A DNA stretch of 64,000 nt from Hymenobacter nivis (GCF_006439025.1 NZ_RCYZ01000012.1:1-64000), one strand, 5' to 3'. Shown: positions 8,391-16,980, counted from the stretch's first letter. Made by a program: numbers and translations. The notes: a model not told the origin generated them from the sequence alone.

Positions 8391-9353
8391 CTACTTCACG
8401 CCCACCAGCTCCACATCGAAGCGAAGCACGGCATTGGGCGGAATGTCGGCCCCGGCGCCGCGGGTGCCGTAGCCCAGCGGCGAGGGGATGAGCAGCACGG
8501 CCTTGCTGCCCTTGGGCAGCGCCGCAATGGCTTGGTCCCAGCCCGGGATCACCTGGCCCTGGCCGAGCGGGAAGTCAATCGGCACGTTGCCGTGCTGGGC
8601 CGAGGCGTCGAAGACCTTGCCCGTGGCCAGCAGGCTGCCCTTGTAGAGCACGCTCACGACCTGCCCTTTTTTGGGCAGGGGCCCCTTGCCGGTGCGGGTG
8701 ATGACGTAGGAGGTGCCGCCGGGCGTTTTGCGGGCCACTAGTTTGTTCTTTTTGAGGTAGGCCTGGATTTGGGCATTGTCCTTCAGCAATTGCTTGGCCG
8801 AGGCGGCGGCGTCCTTTTTGGCCTGCTCGGCGCGTAGCTTCTGCTCGCGGGCGGTTAGCTCCTCGCGGCTCACCAGTTCAAAGGCGCGGGCCGAAATTAC
8901 CAGCACGTTGCCGGCCTGCTTGATGAACGGCGGCACCGGCTGGCCCTGAAAGGTTTTGGCAAACAGCGTATCGGCGGGCAGGCGGAACACGGCGCTATCG
9001 CCGGGCAGCAGCAGGGCCACGGCCTCCTCCAGGGTGCCGCGGGGCGGCGTAGGCAGCAGCGGGAACGGCTGCGGCTTGGGCTGCAGGCGGCGGCTGCTCA
9101 TCAGCACCGAGTCGCGGCCGGTGCGGAACTCCAAGAACACGGTGAGGAACTGGCCGGCGCGGCTGGCGTAGGGCGCATCGGTGGGCACGGCCAGGGCCCG
9201 GGGGGCGAAGCGCCCGTCGGGGCCCTGGCGAAACAGCTGGTAATCAATGCCGCTGGCGGTGCGGCCGGCGCTCGGCGCGCTCGGTACCTGGGCTTGGGCC
9301 GCTGCCCAGTGGCCGGCCAGCAGCGCGGCCGTCAAACTCATCCAAAAACGCAT
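8391..9353 (-). CDS. FKBP-type peptidyl-prolyl isomerase, two-domain, exported
   Basis: Catalyses cis-trans isomerisation of prolyl bonds in exported proteins. The 320-residue protein has a signal peptide (to about AQAQ). Its N-terminal half (about 30-170) looks like a degenerate FKBP fold with LLPGDSAVFRLPADTLF and PPFIKQAG. A charged helical linker follows, then a canonical FKBP domain (about 220-320) with VLYKGSL, GKVFDAS, GQVIPGWDQAI, SPLGYGTRGAG and LRFDVELVGVK, including the expected Tyr, Phe, Asp and Trp pocket residues. It is the last of three FKBP genes in tandem on this strand. Confidence 0.92.
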   Translation of the reverse strand: MRFWMSLTAALLAGHWAAAQAQVPSAPSAGRTASGIDYQLFRQGPDGRFAPRALAVPTDAPYASRAGQFLTVFLEFRTGRDSVLMSSRRLQPKPQPFPLLPTPPRGTLEEAVALLLPGDSAVFRLPADTLFAKTFQGQPVPPFIKQAGNVLVISARAFELVSREELTAREQKLRAEQAKKDAAASAKQLLKDNAQIQAYLKKNKLVARKTPGGTSYVITRTGKGPLPKKGQVVSVLYKGSLLATGKVFDASAQHGNVPIDFPLGQGQVIPGWDQAIAALPKGSKAVLLIPSPLGYGTRGAGADIPPNAVLRFDVELVGVK

Positions 9354-9420
9354 GGGGTGGGATTAATTAAAGGAAACAGAAAAGGCAAAACGACCCAATG
9401 AGGGCCCCGGCCCAAACGAA

Positions 9421-9458
9421 CGCACCCCGCCCCGCAACAAGCGCGGAACGGGGTGCGC
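9421..9458 (-). terminator. Hairpin between FKBP genes
   Basis: CGCACCCCG (9421-9429) pairs with CGGGGTGCG (9450-9458) in the 125-base gap between the second and third FKBP genes. There is no clear T-tract; it may attenuate read-through. Confidence 0.4.
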
Positions 9459-9478
9459 GGCAACCAGGCCCGCCGCCG

Positions 9479-10066
9479 CTAGGGCGAAACGGTCACGATT
9501 TGCATGTCAAACAGAATGGGCGTGTTGCGGGGAATGGGCCCGTAGCCCCGGGTGCCATAAGCCAAATACGACGGAATGAGCAATAGCTTGCGGTCGCCCT
9601 GGCGCATGAGCGACACACCCTCAACCCAACCCTGGATCAGGCTGGTGGCGCCTACGGTGTAGTCGAAGCTCTTGGACGGCGCGTTGTCGGAGGTGTCAAA
9701 CACCTTGTTTTCCACCGCCTTGCTCACGTATTTGCCCGTGTACTTCACGCTGATTTGCTTGCCGGCGACTACCTGTGCGCCCGTGCCATTCGTCAGCGTC
9801 ACCAAATACAGGCCCGAGGCGGTGCGCTGGTAGTCGGCGGCGGTGTAGCTGTGGCGCTTGAGGTAGCCCTGGATGATGGTATCGTCGACGACCTTGTACT
9901 TCGCTATGGAATCATTGTCGGCCTTCACCGCCGCATCAAAAGCGCTGGTGTCGATGGACGTGTTGCAGCTCCACAGGGCCGGCGAAGCGCACAGCACCAG
10001 CAAGCCCAGCAGCCCCAGTTGGGCCCGGAAACGAAGCAAAAAAGATTTTATTGACGATACCTGCAT
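9479..10066 (-). CDS. FKBP-type peptidyl-prolyl isomerase, lipoprotein
   Basis: The 195-residue protein carries a lipoprotein-like signal ending at Cys34 in ALWSC-NTS, so it is probably anchored to a membrane. A helical spacer with YLKRHSYTAADYQRT leads into a single FKBP domain (about 95-195): VKYTGKYV, NKVFDTSDN, TSLIQGWVEGVSLM, PSYLAYGTRGYG and LFDMQIVTVSP. The catalytic pocket residues appear intact. It begins 17 bases after the preceding FKBP gene and is surely co-transcribed with it. Confidence 0.92.
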   Translation of the reverse strand: MQVSSIKSFLLRFRAQLGLLGLLVLCASPALWSCNTSIDTSAFDAAVKADNDSIAKYKVVDDTIIQGYLKRHSYTAADYQRTASGLYLVTLTNGTGAQVVAGKQISVKYTGKYVSKAVENKVFDTSDNAPSKSFDYTVGATSLIQGWVEGVSLMRQGDRKLLLIPSYLAYGTRGYGPIPRNTPILFDMQIVTVSP

Positions 10067-10083
10067 AGGGGGATTTTCAAAAT

Positions 10084-11082
10084 TTATTTAACGTCAACCA
10101 GCTCCACGTCGAAGCGCAGCGGCGAGTTGGCCGGAATGTCGGCCCCGGCGCCCTGCTGCCCGTAGGCCAGCGTGGAGGGAATCAGGAACGTGGCCTTGCT
10201 GCCTTTGTTAAGCAGGGCCACAGCCTCGTCCCAGCCCGGAATCACGCGGCCCTGGCCGAGCGGAAACGAGAAGGGCTCGCCCGGGTGCTTGTCCGACGAG
10301 TCGAACACCTTGCCGTCGAGCAGCATGCCGGTGTACTTCATGGTCACCGTCTGGCCTTGCTTGGCCAGGGGCCCCGCGCCGGGCGTCGTCACGGTGTAGT
10401 AAATGCCCGAGGGGGTCTTTTTCAGGCCCGTCAGGTTTTTGCTTTTGGCGTAGGCTTGCAGGGCGGCGTCGTCCTTTTTCAGCTGCTCGCCAGCGAAGGC
10501 CATCATCTGGCGCTGCTGCTCGGCCATCATTTTCTGCTGCAAATCCTGCTGCATGGTCATGGCGGCGGCCTGGTCGATGAGGCCGCGGGTGGCCACGTGC
10601 AGCACCACCACGTTGCCCGATTTCTTCAGGAAGGGGGGCACGGGGCGGGGGGGCTGGGGCCCCTGGGGCTTGAAGAGCGAGTCGGCGTTGAAGCGGAACA
10701 CGGCGCTATCGCCGGGCATCAGCAGGGCAAAGGCTTCCTCGGGGGTGCCCTTGCGCTTCACCTCTTGCAGCGGCAGCGGCACCAGGGCCCCCTGGAACTT
10801 GGTGCGGGTGCTCTCCAGCACCGAGTCTTTGCCGGTGCGGGTGTCGATGTAGGCCGTCAGGAACTTGCCCACCCGGTCCTTATAAGTCGGGTCAGCGTCG
10901 CCGCTGATGTCGCGCCGCTCGTACTTGCTGCCGACTTTCTTGAAGATTTTGTACTCGATGCCCGATTTCGTTTTGGCGAAGTCGCCGCCACCGACCTTAT
11001 CGCAGGCCGCGGTGGAAAACAGAAGGCCCAGCAAGCCGGCCCCCAGGGCCAGGTGCCGCCCAGAGCGGAAGGAAGAACGCAT
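10084..11082 (-). CDS. FKBP-type peptidyl-prolyl isomerase, two-domain lipoprotein
   Basis: Paralogue of the gene at 8391-9353. From the ATG at 11082 the 332-residue protein has a signal with lipobox STAAC, a degenerate FKBP-like domain (VGKFLTAYIDTRTGKDSVL, LLMPGDSAVFRFNADSLF, PPFLKKSG), a Gln/Met-rich helical linker (MTMQQDLQQKMMAEQQRQMM) and a canonical FKBP domain with MKYTGML, GKVFDSSDK, GRVIPGWDEAV, STLAYGQQGAG and LRFDVELVDVK. The upstream in-frame extension to 11136 was rejected because the lipoprotein signal starts cleanly at MRSSFRS. It is the first gene of the FKBP tandem. Confidence 0.92.
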   Translation of the reverse strand: MRSSFRSGRHLALGAGLLGLLFSTAACDKVGGGDFAKTKSGIEYKIFKKVGSKYERRDISGDADPTYKDRVGKFLTAYIDTRTGKDSVLESTRTKFQGALVPLPLQEVKRKGTPEEAFALLMPGDSAVFRFNADSLFKPQGPQPPRPVPPFLKKSGNVVVLHVATRGLIDQAAAMTMQQDLQQKMMAEQQRQMMAFAGEQLKKDDAALQAYAKSKNLTGLKKTPSGIYYTVTTPGAGPLAKQGQTVTMKYTGMLLDGKVFDSSDKHPGEPFSFPLGQGRVIPGWDEAVALLNKGSKATFLIPSTLAYGQQGAGADIPANSPLRFDVELVDVK

Positions 11083-11133
11083 GAACGTGCTAAAGTGTGA
11101 GGAAAAACAAAGTTGGGGCAACCAATGGAAGCG

Positions 11134-11141
11134 CAAAGGTA
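11134..11141 (-). promoter_or_regulatory. -7 box for the FKBP cluster
   Basis: On the minus strand the sequence reads TACCTTTG about 50 bases before the ATG at 11082, matching the Bacteroidota -7 consensus TAnnTTTG. No convincing -33 TTG was seen. Confidence 0.45.
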
Positions 11142-11149
11142 AGCGCGGG

Positions 11150-12196
11150 CTAGGCCACGGGCGGCGTGGCGGCCACGGGCTCGCCCACTAGCTGCTCCTT
11201 GTACTGGGGCAGCAGGCCCAGGAAACGCTCGACGGTGGGCCCCAGGGGCTGGTAGCTGATGCCGCCGGCGGCGTTGTGGTGGCCGCCGCCCTCGAAGTGC
11301 TGGCGCGAAAAATCGCTCACCGAAAAATCGCCCACCGAGCGGAAGGAAATTTTCACGGCCGCGCCGCGGTCGATGAAAATGGCAGCAAATACGATGCCCT
11401 CGATGCTGAGCGCGTAGTTTACCAGGCCCTCGGTGTCGCCGGTTTTGCTGTCGTAGGCGCGCAGCTCGTCGCGGGTGATGGCGATGTAGGCAGTGTTGAA
11501 CTCGCGGTTGACGACCAGTTTTTCCTTAAGCACGAAGCCCAGGAAGCGCAGCCGGATTTCGGAGTGCGAGTCGTAGATGCGGCGGTGCACGGCCGAGAGG
11601 TCGATGCCCGCGCTCAGCAGCTCGGCGATGATGAGGTGCACGTTGCGCGAGGTGCTGGGGTGGCGAAACGAGCCCGTATCGGTCATGATGCCCGCGTACA
11701 GGGCCTCGCCCATGGCCTTCGTCACCTCGGCCTGGTGGCCCAGGTCGCGAATGATCTCGAAGATCAGCTCGGCCGTGGCCGCCGCCCCGGGGTTGGAGAA
11801 GCTAATGTCGGCAAAGTCCTCCGGCTGCTGGTGGTGGTCGATGAGCACCTTGGTGCCAGGGGCGTTGCGCACGTACTCCCCGATCTCGTTGATGCGGGCC
11901 AGGCAGCTAAAATCGAGGCAGAAGATGACCTCGGCGCGCTGCACCAGGTCACGCACCTGGTGGTCGTTCTGGCGCTTGTCATAAATCACAACCTCGTCGT
12001 TGCCGCCCATCCAGTTCAGGAAGGCTGGGTAGTCGGAGGGCGTGACCACGGTGACGTGGTGGCCGTGCTGCTTGAGGTAGGCCGCCCAGGCCAGCGACGA
12101 GCCAAGGGCATCGGCGTCGGGCTTGTGGTGGGTGGTGATGAAAACTTGGCGGGGCTGCGCGAGCAGCGCCTGTAGTTCGGCAAGGGGGGTGGTCAT
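11150..12196 (-). CDS. DHH-family phosphoesterase (NrnA-like oligoribonuclease / pAp phosphatase)
   Basis: Cytoplasmic enzyme that probably degrades very short RNA or cyclic-dinucleotide breakdown products, or 3'-phosphoadenosine 5'-phosphate. The 348-residue protein has the DHH motif set: THHKPDADALGSSLAW near the N-terminus, FCLDFSCLARI, VLIDHHQQPEDF, GIMTDTGSFRHPST, and a C-terminal DHHA1 domain with FEGGGHHNAAGG. Start chosen at 12196 (MTTPLAELQ); the upstream extension is not conserved-looking. The exact substrate among NrnA-type nucleotides cannot be told from sequence. Confidence 0.9.
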   Translation of the reverse strand: MTTPLAELQALLAQPRQVFITTHHKPDADALGSSLAWAAYLKQHGHHVTVVTPSDYPAFLNWMGGNDEVVIYDKRQNDHQVRDLVQRAEVIFCLDFSCLARINEIGEYVRNAPGTKVLIDHHQQPEDFADISFSNPGAAATAELIFEIIRDLGHQAEVTKAMGEALYAGIMTDTGSFRHPSTSRNVHLIIAELLSAGIDLSAVHRRIYDSHSEIRLRFLGFVLKEKLVVNREFNTAYIAITRDELRAYDSKTGDTEGLVNYALSIEGIVFAAIFIDRGAAVKISFRSVGDFSVSDFSRQHFEGGGHHNAAGGISYQPLGPTVERFLGLLPQYKEQLVGEPVAATPPVA

Positions 12197-12419
12197 CGAC
12201 AACGTAAGAAGCCTGGGTATCAACTAAGGGCCGGGCCCTCAGGGCCAAGTGGGCGGCAAAAGTCGGAAGAAATCCGTTCCCAACAACCGATGCCCCCCCG
12301 AAGGTTCGCTGCCGCTCGCCCAGCGGGGGCCCCGGCCGGGCCGGCGCGCCGCCCGAGTTGTGGCTACTTTTGTGCCCTCAACCGTTTCATTTACTCTTTT
12401 ACCATCCCCCCTCCGCCCC

Positions 12420-12827
12420 ATGGCCACCAACCGCACATTCACAATGATTAAGCCCGACGCCGTTCTGGAAAACCACATCGGTGGCATTCTGGGCATGATG
12501 GAGGCCGGCGGCTTCCGCGTCGTGGAGCTCCAGAAAATTGCCCTGACGGCCGAGCGCGCCGGCGAATTTTACGCCGTGCACAAGGAGCGCCCCTTCTACC
12601 AGGACCTGGTGAAGTACATGTCGAGCGGCCCCATCGTGGCCGCCGTGCTCGAAAAAGATAACGCCGTAGCCGACTTCCGCACCCTCATCGGGGCCACCAA
12701 CCCGGCCCAGGCCGCCGAAGGCACCATCCGGAAGAAGTACGCCAAGAGCATCGAAGCCAACGCCGTGCACGGCTCCGACTCCGACGAGAACGCCCAAATC
12801 GAAGCCGACTTCTTCTTCGGCAAATAG
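12420..12827 (+). CDS. ndk: Nucleoside-diphosphate kinase
   Basis: Transfers the gamma phosphate of ATP to nucleoside diphosphates through a phosphohistidine. The 135-residue protein starts MATNRTFTMIKPDAV and carries the active-site segment NAVHGSDS with His117, plus the Kpn loop region and a conserved C-terminus. The ATG at 12420 gives the usual NDK length; the frame open upstream to 12249 is not part of the protein. A TACTTTTG box at 12365-12372 could be its -7 element. Confidence 0.97.
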   Translation: MATNRTFTMIKPDAVLENHIGGILGMMEAGGFRVVELQKIALTAERAGEFYAVHKERPFYQDLVKYMSSGPIVAAVLEKDNAVADFRTLIGATNPAQAAEGTIRKKYAKSIEANAVHGSDSDENAQIEADFFFGK

Positions 12828-12907
12828 GCCTCCTGGGGCCCCCTGGTTAGGCTGCTGTCTTAAGGCTCTAGCTGGTAGCTTTCGTTCGCCACCGGGGCCC
12901 CAAGACC

Positions 12908-12947
12908 AAAAAAAACCCGCATTGCAGCGCGCAATGCGGGTTTTTTG
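12908..12947. terminator. Bidirectional terminator
   Basis: A-run, stem ACCCGCATTGC / GCAATGCGGGT and T-run, located between the convergent ndk and MFS transporter genes. Symmetric A and T tracts fit termination from both sides. Confidence 0.9.
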
Positions 12948-13050
12948 TTGTGCCGAAAACAGACTTTTTTTGTACCAATCTTGTATTGACGAGCTTAGGC
13001 GCTGGCTGTTGCAGAGCGGATTATAGGGCCCCCAGACCCAGGGGCCCTCG

Positions 13051-14334
13051 CTACGCTTGCTCCACCGATAGCACGGGCTCGGGGTAGTCGTTTTCGGCCA
13101 CCTGCGGGTCGTGCTTGTGCTTGAAGATAAATACGAACAGCACCGCAATGACCAGCGCGTAGGCCGCGAAAGCCAGCCAGATGCCCTGCCAGTCCTTGTT
13201 GCCGGCGGCATCGGTGAAGTAGTGCTGGATGACGAGGCCGCTAATGGAGCTGCCCAGCACGGCCCCGAAGCCGTTGGTCATCATCATAAACAAGCCCTGG
13301 GCGCTGGCCCGGATGCTGGGCTGGGTTTGGGTTTCGACGAACAGCGAGCCCGAGATGTTGAAGAAGTCGAAAGCCATGCCGTACACAATGCACGACATGA
13401 TGATCATCCAAAGGCCGCCGGCGGGGTTGCTGTAAGCCAGCAGGCCGAAGCGCAGCACCCAGGCCACCATGCTGAACAGCATGACCTGCTTGATGCCGAA
13501 GCGCCGCAAAAAGAACGGAATGGCCAGGATGAACAGGGTTTCGGAAATCTGCGAAATTGACATGATGAAGGCCGGGTGCTGCACCGAGAGCGTATCGCGG
13601 TAAGCGGGCACCTTGTCGAAATCGTGGAGGAACGTATCGCCGTAGGCATTGGTGAGCTGCAAGGCGGCCCCCAGCAGCAAGGCAAAGGCGAAGAAGGTGG
13701 CCAGCTTACGGTCGCGCAGCAGGGCAAACGACTTGAGGCCCAGCGCATCGACCAGCGAGCGGCTCGATACCCCTTTGGAAGTAGGGGGGCAGGCGGGTAG
13801 GGTGAAGGCGTAGAAGCCCAGCAGCAGCGCGGCGGCGGCGGCCACGTAAAACTGGTTGGCCGACTTCTCGAAGCCCAGGAACGTCACCGTCCACATGGCC
13901 GCGATGAAGCCAATGGTGCCCCAGACCCGGATGGGCGGGTAATCCTTCACCACGTCGAGGTCCTGGCTTTTTAGGGCCGAGTACGACACGGCGATGGACA
14001 GGGCCAGCGTGGGCATGTAGAAAATCATGTTCAGCAGGATGACCCAGAAGAACACCGTGGGGTCCGTGACGAACGGGATGGCGCAGAGCGTGAGGCCGCC
14101 CAGCAGGTGCAGCACGCCGTAGAGCTTTTCGGCGTTCACCCACTTATCGGCCATGATGCCCATGAGCGAGGGCATGAAGATGGAGGCGATGCCCATCGTG
14201 GAAAAGACGGCCCCAAACTGCGCGCCCGACCAGTGCTTGGTTTGAAACCAGTACGCCCCGATGGTTATCAGCCACGCGCCCCAGATAAAAAACTGGAGGA
14301 AGCTCAGAATAGTAAGTCGCAGCTTGATGCTCAT
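13051..14334 (-). CDS. MFS transporter, nucleoside:H+ symporter type
   Basis: Inner-membrane permease of 427 residues with twelve predicted helices. Its opening LTILSFLQFFIWGAWLITIGAYWF, read in two parts, and the later segment DFFNISGSLFVETQ resemble the NupG/XapB nucleoside:proton symporter branch of the major facilitator superfamily. Nucleoside uptake is therefore the likely role, which suits nearby salvage genes (tdk and ndk), but the substrate is inferred. The ATG at 14334 directly precedes the first helix. Confidence 0.85.
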   Translation of the reverse strand: MSIKLRLTILSFLQFFIWGAWLITIGAYWFQTKHWSGAQFGAVFSTMGIASIFMPSLMGIMADKWVNAEKLYGVLHLLGGLTLCAIPFVTDPTVFFWVILLNMIFYMPTLALSIAVSYSALKSQDLDVVKDYPPIRVWGTIGFIAAMWTVTFLGFEKSANQFYVAAAAALLLGFYAFTLPACPPTSKGVSSRSLVDALGLKSFALLRDRKLATFFAFALLLGAALQLTNAYGDTFLHDFDKVPAYRDTLSVQHPAFIMSISQISETLFILAIPFFLRRFGIKQVMLFSMVAWVLRFGLLAYSNPAGGLWMIIMSCIVYGMAFDFFNISGSLFVETQTQPSIRASAQGLFMMMTNGFGAVLGSSISGLVIQHYFTDAAGNKDWQGIWLAFAAYALVIAVLFVFIFKHKHDPQVAENDYPEPVLSVEQA

Positions 14335-14405
14335 GCCAGCGCAGCGTTAAAGTTTTCGGGAAAGGGGCTTTTGCCCCTAAAGTTACATGATAAATAAAAC
14401 AGGTG

Positions 14406-14450
14406 CCAGCCGCCTGCAGCCGGGGCCCTGGCCCGGCCGCAGGCGGCTGG
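14406..14450. other. GC-rich inverted repeat
   Basis: A perfect 12-bp inverted repeat (14406-14417 with 14439-14450) between the MFS gene and sodA, separated by a 21-base GC-rich loop. No T-run; role unknown. Confidence 0.5.
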
Positions 14451-14489
14451 TGGGGCCCCTGGCTGCATAGCCGGCCGGCCGGGCCGGCC

Positions 14490-14531
14490 ACAAAAAAGCC
14501 TCTCCGCAGCGTGCGGAGAGGCTTTTTTGTG
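14490..14531 (-). terminator. Terminator of sodA
   Basis: The stem GCCTCTCCGC / GCGGAGAGGC is flanked by six A and six T residues, about 20 bases downstream of the sodA stop on the minus strand. Confidence 0.92.
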
Positions 14532-14550
14532 GTATCTGGTACAGCCAGAA

Positions 14551-15159
14551 CTACTTGGCGTCAGCGAAGCGCTTGTTCACCTCGTCCCAGTTGATGAGGT
14601 TGAAGAAGGCGGCGATGTAATCGGGCCGGCGGTTTTGGTACTTCAGGTAATAAGCGTGCTCCCACACGTCGAGGCCCAGGATGGGCATGCCTTTGCAGCC
14701 GGTGTCGGGCATCAGGGGGTTGTCCTGGTTGGGCGTCGAGCAGATTTGCAGCGAGCCGTCGGCCTGCTTGCACAGCCACGCCCAGCCTGAGCCGAAGCGC
14801 GTGGTGGCGGCTTTGGCAAATTCTTCCTTGAACTTCTCGTAGCTCCCGAAGGCCTTGGTGATGGCTTCGGCCACGGCGCCGGTGGGCTGCCCGCCGCCGT
14901 TGGGCGAGAGGATGGTCCAGAACAGGGAGTGGTTCCAGTGGCCGCCGCCGTTGTTGCGCACCGCGGGGGGCGCGGCGGCAATGTTGTGCAGAATTTCCTC
15001 GATGGACTGGCTCTCCATCGCCGTGCCGGCAATGGCCGCGTTCAGGTTGGTAACGTAGGCCTGGTGGTGCTTCGTGTGGTGAATCTCCATCGTTTGCGCG
15101 TCAAACGTGGGCTCCAGCGCGTCGTAGGCGTAAGGCAGCTTGGGCAGTTCGAAAGCCAT
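14551..15159 (-). CDS. sodA: Superoxide dismutase, Mn type
   Basis: Dismutates superoxide to oxygen and hydrogen peroxide in the cytoplasm. The 202-residue protein carries the four metal ligands: His27 in MEIHHTKHH, His in GGGHWNHSLFW, and Asp and His in LDVWEHAYYL. The glycine run before HWNH and the NQDNPLMP segment favour manganese over iron specificity, although cambialistic enzymes exist in this phylum. A TACCTTTG box on the minus strand lies about 80 bases upstream. Confidence 0.96.
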   Translation of the reverse strand: MAFELPKLPYAYDALEPTFDAQTMEIHHTKHHQAYVTNLNAAIAGTAMESQSIEEILHNIAAAPPAVRNNGGGHWNHSLFWTILSPNGGGQPTGAVAEAITKAFGSYEKFKEEFAKAATTRFGSGWAWLCKQADGSLQICSTPNQDNPLMPDTGCKGMPILGLDVWEHAYYLKYQNRRPDYIAAFFNLINWDEVNKRFADAK

Positions 15160-15238
15160 AGTTAAAAAGGGTAAAGTGAAAGAAAACGTACCGCTGCAAC
15201 CGCCAACCGCCCCGCGGGGTTGCCGGCGGCGCAGCGGC

Positions 15239-15246
15239 CAAAGGTA
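15239..15246 (-). promoter_or_regulatory. -7 box of sodA
   Basis: The minus strand reads TACCTTTG, a perfect Bacteroidota -7 element, in the 90-base gap between tadA and sodA. The leader to the ATG would be about 75 nt. Confidence 0.5.
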
Positions 15247-15249
15247 GCC

Positions 15250-15681
15250 TTATGTACGTTTGGCGCGAAAAAATGACTGCATCAGGGCCCCGCACTCGGC
15301 GGCGCGCACGCCGCCGCGCAGCTCGGTGCGCGGGTGCAGCAAGGACCCGTGTCGCCGAAAGCCGGTTTTGAGCTCCTCGGCCCCGTACACCACGGCCCGC
15401 AGCTGGGCCCAGGCGCTGGCCCCGGCGCACATCACGCAGGGCTCCACGGTGACGTAGAGGGTGCAGCCGGCCAGGTATTTGTTGCCCACGTGGTTGGCGG
15501 CGGCCGTGAGGGCGAGCATTTCGGCGTGGGCCGTCACGTCGCGCAGGCGCTCGGTTTGGTTGTGGCCCCGGCCGATGATTTTATTTTCCAGCACCACCAC
15601 CGCCCCGATGGGAATCTCACCCGCCGCTAGCGCCGCGTGGGCCTCGCGTAAGGCCTGGGCCATGAAGTAGTCGTCCGTCAC
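15250..15681 (-). CDS. tadA: tRNA-specific adenosine deaminase TadA
   Basis: Converts adenosine 34 to inosine in tRNA-Arg(ACG). The 143-residue protein has the zinc-dependent deaminase motifs: HAE (residues 52-54, with catalytic Glu54) and PCVMC (81-85), together binding zinc through His52, Cys82 and Cys85. The frame starts with GTG at 15681, giving MTDDYFMAQAL; an ATG at 15663 would remove six residues and is less likely given homologues that begin DDYFM. It is followed on the same strand by sodA, which has its own promoter-like box. Confidence 0.95.
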   Translation of the reverse strand: MTDDYFMAQALREAHAALAAGEIPIGAVVVLENKIIGRGHNQTERLRDVTAHAEMLALTAAANHVGNKYLAGCTLYVTVEPCVMCAGASAWAQLRAVVYGAEELKTGFRRHGSLLHPRTELRGGVRAAECGALMQSFFRAKRT

Positions 15682-15742
15682 GGGTACGCGGAGTTACGCG
15701 AAGGGAAAGTGGGGGGAGGCGCGGGGCCCCGGAGCCGGGGCC

Positions 15743-16288
15743 CTATTTCAAGTTGATGGCCCCCATCACGGCCTGGGCCACGGGTTGCCACTGCGCCTGC
15801 TCGGCGGCCGGCGCGTCGAAGGTGAAGACGTACATCTGGTCCTTCACCACCGTGTACTGCACGGCCTGGTACTTGCGGATGGGTGCCAGTTGGTCACCGC
15901 GCCGGGCATCTACCACCGTTGTCACGAACTCGAACGACACAAAATCGTGGCCGTGCACCTGGCGCACTTCCTGCTTAATAAAATCCACCTTCGAGTACAG
16001 GCGCTGGATGCTGGCCTTGTAGATCTGGAGCAGCACGTTGTAATCAGGCGTCTGAAAATCGGTGGGCCGCACGGCCACGCTGTAGTCGGCGCGGCCGTTG
16101 GGGCTGCTGTACACGGCCAGCGGCTTGCGGGCGGCGGGGTACTTGGCGGCAATGCCGTCGTCGGGCAGGGGCGCAAAGCCTTCGGGCACGCCCACCGTGA
16201 GGCCGGGCAGCTTGGCGGTAATGAGCTTGGGGCCCGGCGCAAAGCTGGCCAGGCCCAGCACGAGCAGCAGCAGGGAAAGAATTCTCAT
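15743..16288 (-). CDS. Uncharacterised secreted protein
   Basis: The 181-residue protein from the ATG at 16288 has a signal peptide (MRILSLLLLVLGLASFAPG). The mature part begins LPGLTVGVPEGFAPLPDDG and has alternating strand-like segments (RADYSVAVRP, VSFEFVTTV, AVQYTVVKDQMYVFTFDA) with a final helix AQWQPVAQAVMGAINL. This pattern resembles the PsbP/DcrB fold of exported proteins, but the relation is a guess. It follows the 144-residue secreted protein on the same strand, 24 bases apart. Confidence 0.75.
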   Translation of the reverse strand: MRILSLLLLVLGLASFAPGPKLITAKLPGLTVGVPEGFAPLPDDGIAAKYPAARKPLAVYSSPNGRADYSVAVRPTDFQTPDYNVLLQIYKASIQRLYSKVDFIKQEVRQVHGHDFVSFEFVTTVVDARRGDQLAPIRKYQAVQYTVVKDQMYVFTFDAPAAEQAQWQPVAQAVMGAINLK

Positions 16289-16312
16289 GAACAGAAAGTA
16301 AGCGGCCAAAAA

Positions 16313-16747
16313 CTATTGGCGCACCGTGGGGTACTTCACGCGCACCTTCTTCCAGTACACGTAATTGCCGGTTTTGGCTTCAACCAAATAGGTGCCGGCT
16401 GGAATTTTGCCCAGCTCCACGGGGGCCCCGGTGTTGTTGGCGGGGTCGAGCGGGGTGGTGTAGATGACGCGGTTTTTGTAGTCCGTCATCGTGAGCACGC
16501 CCGGCTTGGTGAACTGCTGGGTGAAGCTGAGCATGATGCTCGGCGAGTTGGGCTTGGGGAAAATGTCGATGCCGGAGAGCGTTTCCACGCGCTTCACCGG
16601 GCCGTCGAGCGTCACGGTGCCGGGGGTGCCCTTGGTCTTGATAACCACAGCATCGTCCTTGGCCTTGGTCTTGATTTTGGTTTGAGCCTGGGCCGCGCCG
16701 GCCACCAGCAGGGCCCCAGCGAGGGCAAAAACGGAGAGGAATTTCAT
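16313..16747 (-). CDS. Small secreted protein resembling a stand-alone T9SS sorting domain
   Basis: The 144-residue protein has a signal peptide (to about AAQAQ). The remaining sequence looks like a type A T9SS C-terminal domain with little else: IDIFPKPNSPSIMLSFTQQF, PGVLTMTDYKNRVIY, and the closing VELGKIPAGTYLVEAKTG with a final KKVRVKYP. In a standard sorting domain the first motif would be YPNP or FPNP; here it is FPKP. It may be exported by T9SS or be a small surface beta-protein. The ATG at 16747 starts the clear signal peptide; the frame open upstream is not coding. Confidence 0.75.
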   Translation of the reverse strand: MKFLSVFALAGALLVAGAAQAQTKIKTKAKDDAVVIKTKGTPGTVTLDGPVKRVETLSGIDIFPKPNSPSIMLSFTQQFTKPGVLTMTDYKNRVIYTTPLDPANNTGAPVELGKIPAGTYLVEAKTGNYVYWKKVRVKYPTVRQ

Positions 16748-16845
16748 GACAGTAGGTAATTGAAAGAACAAAAGAACGCAGATACCGCGGCTCTTTGCAC
16801 CTAACGTGCCAAAGTAGGGCCCCGGTCGAAAGCAAAGTGGCGCGT

Positions 16846-16875
16846 TTTGCCCCGCCGGGTTAGGCCCTAACTTTG
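16846..16875 (+). promoter_or_regulatory. Putative aspS promoter
   Basis: TTTG at 16846-16849 and TAACTTTG at 16868-16875, spaced by 18 bases, match the Bacteroidota -33/-7 elements. The leader to the ATG would be about 100 nt. Confidence 0.5.
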
Positions 16876-16980
16876 CCCCGCTGCGTGCCAGCGCGTTTGG
16901 TTGGTAATGTATCCGGCTTGGGGCCCCCAGTCCACCAAAGCAGGCAATTGCCAACCTCCCACTGCTAACTGATAACCAAG

